Below, one piece after another: positions 5,506-6,318 of a stretch of 6,318 bases of DNA. Position 1 is the first letter of the stretch. The number at the start of each line of letters is the position of its first letter. The notes under the pieces were generated by a model. The model ran no database searches. It was not told the origin of the DNA and saw only the letters and a list, made by a program, of their open reading frames with translations. A program made the position numbers and the translations under genes. This DNA comes from Nitrospirota bacterium (GTDB lineage Bacteria > Nitrospirota > RBG-16-64-22 > JACRHK01): contig JACRHK010000094.1 of NCBI GenBank assembly GCA_016217625.1, positions 1 to 6,318 on the forward strand, in the 5' to 3' direction.

Positions 5506-6318
5506 TTGAAGATCGAAAAACTCGTCGCCGGCGGTCTGGGAATGGCACGCCAGGAAGGGAAGGTGGTGTTCCTTCCCGGCGTCCTGCCGGGCGAAGCGGT
5601 GGAGGCCGAGGTCACGCACGTTCGGCGGGATTACGCCCTGGCGCGCGTCACCCGGATCCTCGAGCCTTCGCCCGATCGGATCGATCCCCCCTGCCCCCAT
5701 TATGGAACGTGCGGCGGCTGTCAGCTCCAGCACGCCGCCTATGCCCGGCAGCTCCGCGAGAAAGAGGCCATCCTCCGGGAAACCTTCCAGCGCACGGCCC
5801 GCCTGCTTGACCCCCCGCTCCTGCCGATCCGGCCGGCGCCCGACCCGTTCGGCTACCGGATCCGGACGCAGGTAAAGGTGAGCGGCCGCGCCCTGGGGTA
5901 CTACGCCGCGGGGACGCACCGACTCGTGCCGGTGGCGGCCTGCCCGCTCCTGCACCCCCTCCTCAACCAAGCCCTGGCGAGCCTGACTGCGCTCCTCCGG
6001 GCGACGCCCTTCCCCGCGTTGAGCGCGATTCACCTGGCGACCGATGTCCCGCCTCAGGGGATCTGGATGACGCTGCACGGCCGGGAGCAGGCTCCCCTCT
6101 CCCCTGATCTGCCGGACCGCCTGCGAAGGGAGATCCCCTCTCTGCGCGGACTGCTCCTCGCCTCCCCCGGACGCCCTCCTCGCCTCCTCTGGGGAACGGA
6201 CACCCTGACCCTGGAGGCCCACCCCCTGATGTTTCAGGTCACGGCAGAGACCTTCACCCAGATCCATGGGGCCATGAACCTCCGAATCATGGAAACCCTC
6301 AGGCAATGGGTGGGGCGG
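5491..6318 (+). CDS. rlmD: RlmD/TrmA-family 23S rRNA (uracil-5-)-methyltransferase (3' end outside window)
   Basis: The family makes 5-methyluridine in RNA using S-adenosylmethionine; RlmD acts on U1939 of 23S rRNA in the cytoplasm. The open frame runs 276 codons to the right edge. Counting from GTG 5491, an N-terminal TRAM RNA-binding domain (VTLKIEKLVAGGLGMAR through about residue 58) is followed by the 4Fe-4S signature C68-x5-C74-GG-C77-QLQH, with the likely fourth ligand C151 in AACPLLHP. The spacing matches that recalled for E. coli RlmD. YRIRTQVKV (122-130) and LMFQV near the end also fit the family. The sequence stops just before the SAM-binding and catalytic motifs, so activity cannot be judged. 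The start is uncertain: GTG 5491 gives MQRVTLKIEKL and keeps the first TRAM strand, TTG 5506 gives MKIEKL, and neither has a clear Shine-Dalgarno. A TrmA-related paralogue (RlmC, RlmCD) remains possible. Confidence 0.88.
   Translation, partial: MQRVTLKIEKLVAGGLGMARQEGKVVFLPGVLPGEAVEAEVTHVRRDYALARVTRILEPSPDRIDPPCPHYGTCGGCQLQHAAYARQLREKEAILRETFQRTARLLDPPLLPIRPAPDPFGYRIRTQVKVSGRALGYYAAGTHRLVPVAACPLLHPLLNQALASLTALLRATPFPALSAIHLATDVPPQGIWMTLHGREQAPLSPDLPDRLRREIPSLRGLLLASPGRPPRLLWGTDTLTLEAHPLMFQVTAETFTQIHGAMNLRIMETLRQWVGR

Overview
The window reads as a chromosomal fragment of a high-GC, Gram-negative-type environmental bacterium. All five genes lie on the + strand: a GalT-family nucleotidylyltransferase (left end cut off), glycogen synthase GlgA, a soluble triple-GAF histidine kinase, a stand-alone receiver-domain response regulator, and the N-terminal two thirds of an RlmD-type 23S rRNA uracil-5-methyltransferase (right end cut off). 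The compact GalT next to glgA, the multi-GAF soluble kinase and the receiver ending in DAYVVKSSDL remind me of Desulfobacterota/Geobacter-like or NC10-like lineages. That placement rests on memory of family resemblance and is weak. Nothing points to phage, plasmid or transposase DNA.

Layout: 1-935 galT-like gene; 18-nt gap holding two copies of a 7-mer; 954-2432 glgA. A 220-nt intergenic region (2433-2652) follows, with an AT-rich imperfect inverted repeat built from 7-nt units and a separate perfect 22-bp GC-rich palindrome. Then come the kinase (2653-5088) and the response regulator (5085-5438), which overlap by 4 nt. A short gap carries a hairpin and another 7-nt repeat array, and the methyltransferase runs from about 5491 off the right edge.

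Functionally, galT-glgA looks like a small glycogen/nucleotide-sugar unit. GlgA extends glucan from ADP-glucose. The GalT-like protein belongs by sequence style to the compact lineage with two probable zinc sites, which includes a plant ADP-glucose phosphorylase, so it may act on the same nucleotide sugar instead of, or as well as, galactose-1-phosphate. The kinase and regulator form a translationally coupled two-component pair with no DNA-binding output domain, so the signal must pass to another protein. The methyltransferase is a housekeeping RNA modification gene.

The least ordinary signal is non-coding. All three gaps that separate genes by more than a few bases contain tandem 7-nt units, although the unit sequence differs from gap to gap. 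They look like traces of one repeat-generating process. I see no clearly new multi-gene system here; the genes belong to known families.
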